DNA from: Diogma glabrata | Taxonomy: Eukaryota; Arthropoda; Insecta; Diptera; Cylindrotomidae | Assembly: GCA_963693315.1 (NCBI GenBank) | Contig: OY856187.1 | Location: 382,591,460 to 382,655,459, forward strand | Length of the DNA: 64,000 bases | Direction: 5' to 3' | Part shown: positions 60,060 through 64,000 of the stretch, piece by piece | Position numbering within the stretch: position 1 is the first letter of the stretch | Layout: each line of letters starts with the position of its first letter | Notes under the pieces: model-generated | What the model saw: only the letters and a program-made list of their open reading frames with translations | The model's database searches: none | Told to the model about the DNA's origin: nothing | Made by a program: the position numbers and the translations under genes

Positions 60060-63000
60060 TAATTGGGTATGTTTAAGATTATTGATTTGACACGTGATTT
60101 GTATGTATAAGATTATTAAAAAATGTTCATTAGTACTCCAGGGCTTAGAAGACCGTGAGATAGACCACTTTTAAAATGGGAAACGAAAATTGCAATAGGT
60201 AGCGCTTCATACGATATCTACTTAATAATAACGAAAACATATTAACTTACTAACTATGTTTATTACATTAATTACGATGTTATTTCGTATGATTATTTCT
60301 TCAGCCGCAAACAAACAAATCACTAATAAATTAACTTTATTATAAAAATCATTTTCTTATTAAAATCATTTATTTTCTGATTTTATATCAAACATATTCT
60401 CCCTAATATGACTTGTCACTCTAATGATTTTAATCAACATAATTATTTTAAAATTTCATTTCTGTGGTAAAAAGCGTTCTTTAGTAATAACACATATTAT
60501 TTCTTCTTGTTTTTTTTTTTTTTCAAATAAGAAGAAATCAAAGTCGTGCTCAATTTTCCATTTTCATTTACATACACCCTCTTAAATTCAGTCATACATA
60601 AATAAATCACACAAATTTAATATTCATTTAGAGAATTTTATTTTGATTTTATTTAACAAAATCTGTTACTGTAACATTTGTTGATGACAAATAAACAAGT
60701 AAAACAGATTTGTATGTGAATTAGTAAATTTGTTCTTTTATGAAACTAGATCGATAACCAGTAGAAAAGGTCGCTTTCTATCCCGTTATGGAAAATATCC
60801 CATCATTGTATCTAAACATAGATGTATCAGATTCTAAAAAAAACTTCATGCTTTCAAATTAGCATTTAATGCATAATTGAATTTATTACGCACTAGTGCG
60901 AAATGAAATAAAAAAATTGACTTATATTTTGGTATTACCCAAAAGATTATTTTGGGTGCTTATTTTTACAGCTTAAAATATTCTTACTTAATAATTTTCT
61001 ACATATTCTACATCAACAAATGTAGAATATTTTTGTAGGGAATATGTGTTAAACGAGATTTAGTTTCTTAAGATTTAAGCGGTTAGACTGGGTTATTGGA
61101 AAAATTAAAATTGTATTGTTACACAATTGTTGTACATAATACAATTTTGATTAACACCAAACTTGTTTCTTAAACAAATGGAAAAGCTTTCTACTCCGAC
61201 AAACTTTAATTTAAAAAAATCACGTTAATATGAAATGAAGAAGATATTATAGTTTGTAAAGTTTGGTAAATCAATTATCGTATCTGATTCTCTAAAGAAA
61301 CACATTTCATATTAATTTTTTTTAAATTATTAAGTTTAATAGTGAAATATGCAATGATTACATTCTTTCATAAAAATATTAAAAACTTTTCATAATATAG
61401 ATTTTTCTTATGCTTTTTCTCTTATACCAAACATGACTTTCTTTTCAACTTGATAAATTAAGAAAGTTTTATGATTCTTAATTCTTTGTTTTTATTTTAC
61501 TCTCTGTACTTTTATAATTTTTATTTATTTTTTTGTTTCTTACATATATATTCTGTTTTTTTTTTTTTTTTAAACTTATTTCTTAAAAGAAATTAAATTT
61601 ATTATCCTTGATACAATAAAATTTATATGAGAATACGAAATGGTAACAACTGTAAAAGAAACTAATAGAATTTAGAAATAAGAGATGAAAATTGATTCCA
61701 TGAAAATAAATGATTTCTTTTTTCTCTTATATATTATGTATTGAAAAGTATAAATTCTTAATGATTTTATGTATTTATTTATTTATTGGATTACATAAAA
61801 TTGTTTGTTTTTTTTTCTTTAAATTTTATTTTAGAATATTTCAGAAAATTTAATTTAGAGTGCCAATTAAGAAATTTATCTTCGGATCAAATTTCTACTA
61901 TTGATTTTTTTTTATGTTTACAGTAAAATAAAAATTTTCATTAAATATGATGAATGGAATATAAATGGAAGGAAAATTGATTTGAATAACTTACTCTTGT
62001 TGTTAATTATCAATTATGATTTAATTTATTAAATTGCAGTTTTTAAGTGTTTGGTAGTGATGGATAGATAGTAGTAACGAGAGTTATGGTGCTTTGGAAC
62101 AATAACATTTGCATAGGGATATAAAAAATCATATATTTATTTTCTTTATATTATTTTAGTTATTTGTATCAAAATTCGGTCATTAATCTTACAAAATATT
62201 TTCTAACTATTTAAATCACCATAAACAGAACTATGTACATATATCAAAATAAAATTGTAATTACTATTTTTAAAATTGTTGACATAAAAAATAACTTATA
62301 TTTCTACACCGTAGCGTAACCGTATTTTTTTGTTGAAACATATTCAACTCTGTTCTTCAATTAATCACAACAGGTTTACTTTATCACAAATAATTTAACT
62401 AAATAAAATATTTTAATTAAAAAATTATAAAATTTCTGAAACAAGTAATATTTGTCAATGTTTCTTTTCCATTAACGTCTAACAAGTTTTCTTAATTTTA
62501 CTTATGTTATTAATTTAATTATTTTACCATCTGTTCTTCTAATATGCTATCATATCATTATATGTTTTTTTTTGTTATATGTGTGTATGGTTATGATAAA
62601 ATATATCAGTTACAGATAAGAAAATAAAATAAATTCTTATCTAAATTTTCTATCTGTGTGATTTTTTTTTTTTGAGAATAAATTTTATATACATTTTTCC
62701 TTTACATCAACATCTTTTGGATGCAGAAGCAAAATTTCTTAATTGTATTAATTTATAATTTTCATCATACATGTATGTAAAGATATGTGGAAAGAAAATT
62801 CATACAGTTTTACGTTGTCATTCTACAATTTTGATACGAGAAGTAAACTAGAAAAATTACAACTTTTGCTAGTATGAGAGCATAACAACGAAAGCTCACT
62901 GCAATTCTAGCAATTCTATGAAATCTCTTAAGTGTTTTAATATATGTGAACTGTTATTATTTTAGTTTTAACATGGTTTCTATATTTGGTATTTTTGAAA

Positions 63001-63268
63001 ATTCCTAGTCTAGAGGAATCGCCCAGTGGCCGAAATTCGGCCATTGTAAATAGAAATTGTAAATAGACCTCCTAACCAACTAGCTACAACACATTATTTC
63101 AGAGTTGTAATTAATCGATATAGATTGATTTTGAATTGTGAAACAAATAACTTGAAAAAAAAAATAACCGAACAAAAAACTCAAAAAACACAATCACCAC
63201 ATTTTTTCTGAAAAAATCGTCAAAATTCAAAAAAAGTATTTTTCGACATATCTACTACTCAAGACCTT
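60060..63268. other. AT-rich sequence, no gene recognised
   Basis: Long stretch of homopolymer-rich sequence. A short 7-bp-stem hairpin, TGGCCGAAATTCGGCCA, lies at about 63026-63042. No gene or RNA seen. Confidence 0.6.
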
Positions 63269-63269
63269 T

Positions 63270-63902
63270 CCTAAAATATAGTAAAAATTAAATAAAATCT
63301 TTTTTCAAAATTCTAAAAATATTGCAAAAATTATAACAAAATCAAAAATTGAAACTTTTTTCAAAATTCTAATAATATTCCAAAAATTAGAATAAAATCA
63401 AAAATTTAAACTTTTTCTAAATTCCAATAATATTCCAAAAATTCTTAAAAATTCAAACTTTTCCAAAATTCTTAAAATATTACTAAAATTCTTATAAAAT
63501 AAAAAATTAAAACTTTTTCCAAAATTCTAAAAATATTGCAAAAATTATTACAAAATCAAAGATACAAAATTTTTTCAAAATTCCAGAAATATTTCAAAAA
63601 CTATAACAAATTCAAAAATTTCCATGTCCAATTTCATTTTCAATTACATTTACGTCATAAAAACAGCTACATTTTTTTTTTCCAAAAAATTGGCTAAAAA
63701 AATAAATGAAATCATTTTTTGACACACTTGACATTATTTTTTTGACAAACTTATAATGCCATAATTCTCAATAATAATAATAAAATTTCATTTCAAACAA
63801 ATAATTAATTTTGTTTTTTTCCAAAACTTGGTTGAAAAACTAAATAAAAATCTTTGTTTTGACACACTTGACAACATTTTTTGACAATTTGATAATGCCA
63901 TA
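63270..63902. mobile_element. Second, partial copy of the tandem-repeat element
   Basis: Matches 31400-32500: first AAAATTCTAAAAATATTGCA-type units, then ACGTCATAAAAACAGCTACA, then two units with TTTTGACACACTTGACA. It lacks the terminal GGCC-rich block. It ends abruptly at TGATAATGCCATAATT, where the palindromic repeat begins. Confidence 0.85.
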
Positions 63903-64000
63903 ATTTCAAGTAAGCTTATTTGATCGCTAATTTTTCATATATAAGAACTTATCAGCAAGAGTTCTGATTATTTTTCATTCATATATTTAAAAAGAAAAAT
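63903..64000. mobile_element. Palindromic repeat, copy 3 (right arm, cut by window end)
   Basis: TCAAGTAAGCTTATTTGATC, then GCTAATTTTTCATATAT, GAGTTCTGATTATTTTTCAT and TTAAAAAGAAAAAT match the right arm of the copy at 36695-37005 from its centre outward. The left arm is absent: the sequence joins the tandem-repeat element at the palindrome centre. The rest lies beyond the window. Confidence 0.8.

Overview
This is a very AT-rich eukaryotic window, most likely from an insect. It contains no intact host gene. Its recognisable content is a dense, nested collection of decayed mobile elements, microsatellites and tandem arrays set in featureless AT-rich sequence. The assignment to an arthropod rests on the mix of element types: jockey/I-like and CR1-like LINEs, a BEL/Pao retrotransposon, an animal-type Helitron, transposases of a family common in arthropods, a hAT element and tRNA-derived SINE relics. 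The species cannot be told from the sequence. The only host-gene hint is a short candidate signal-peptide exon at 7526-7586, so the window may be intergenic or lie in a very long intron.

Layout. 0-7 kb: a possible TTAA-flanked MITE, then a decayed LINE (minus strand, RNase H and C-terminal part) split by a 2.5-kb TG...CA element (3265-5800) that carries a (CA)n tract. 7-17 kb: a SINE relic, the candidate exon, a 1.3-kb TIR element with an (ATT)n core (10363-11676), and a 2.2-kb element with about 600-bp inverted repeats and a transposase fragment (12836-15058). 17-22.6 kb: two unrelated satellite-like arrays with a LINE remnant between them; the second array is split by a non-autonomous hAT element (20644-22493). 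22.7-25.3 kb: a palindromic repeat with Helitron-like tails, a broken Helitron Rep/helicase gene, and a long (AT)n tract. 25-30 kb: unplaced repeats and a decayed LINE reverse transcriptase. 30.7-35.2 kb: a long hairpin and a 4-bp-TSD DNA transposon with a broken transposase, itself invaded by a tandem-repeat element. 36.6-37.5 kb: a MITE containing a second copy of the palindromic repeat. 40.5-46 kb: an isolated transposon terminus, a CR1-like LINE split by another TG...CA element, a short LINE-derived element and a (ATAAC)n array. 49.7-52 kb: the second (ATT)n-core TIR element and an ATCGAT minisatellite. 54-57 kb: BEL/Pao pol remnants and an inverted minisatellite. 57.7-60 kb: a third TG...CA element inside a LINE-derived short element. 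63.3-64 kb: a second copy of the 31-33 kb tandem-repeat element, joined to half of the palindromic repeat.

No pathway or operon is present. The relations between features are those of nesting, which gives relative ages: the LINEs are older than the TG...CA elements, the second satellite array is older than the hAT element, and the MITE at 36.6 kb is older than the palindromic repeat. The most interesting items are the coding-free TG...CA family with variable internal tandem arrays and 4-bp target duplications, the palindromic repeats with a Helitron-like 3' end at each side, the LINE-derived short family defined by a shared internal deletion, and the paired MITEs with (ATT)n cores.
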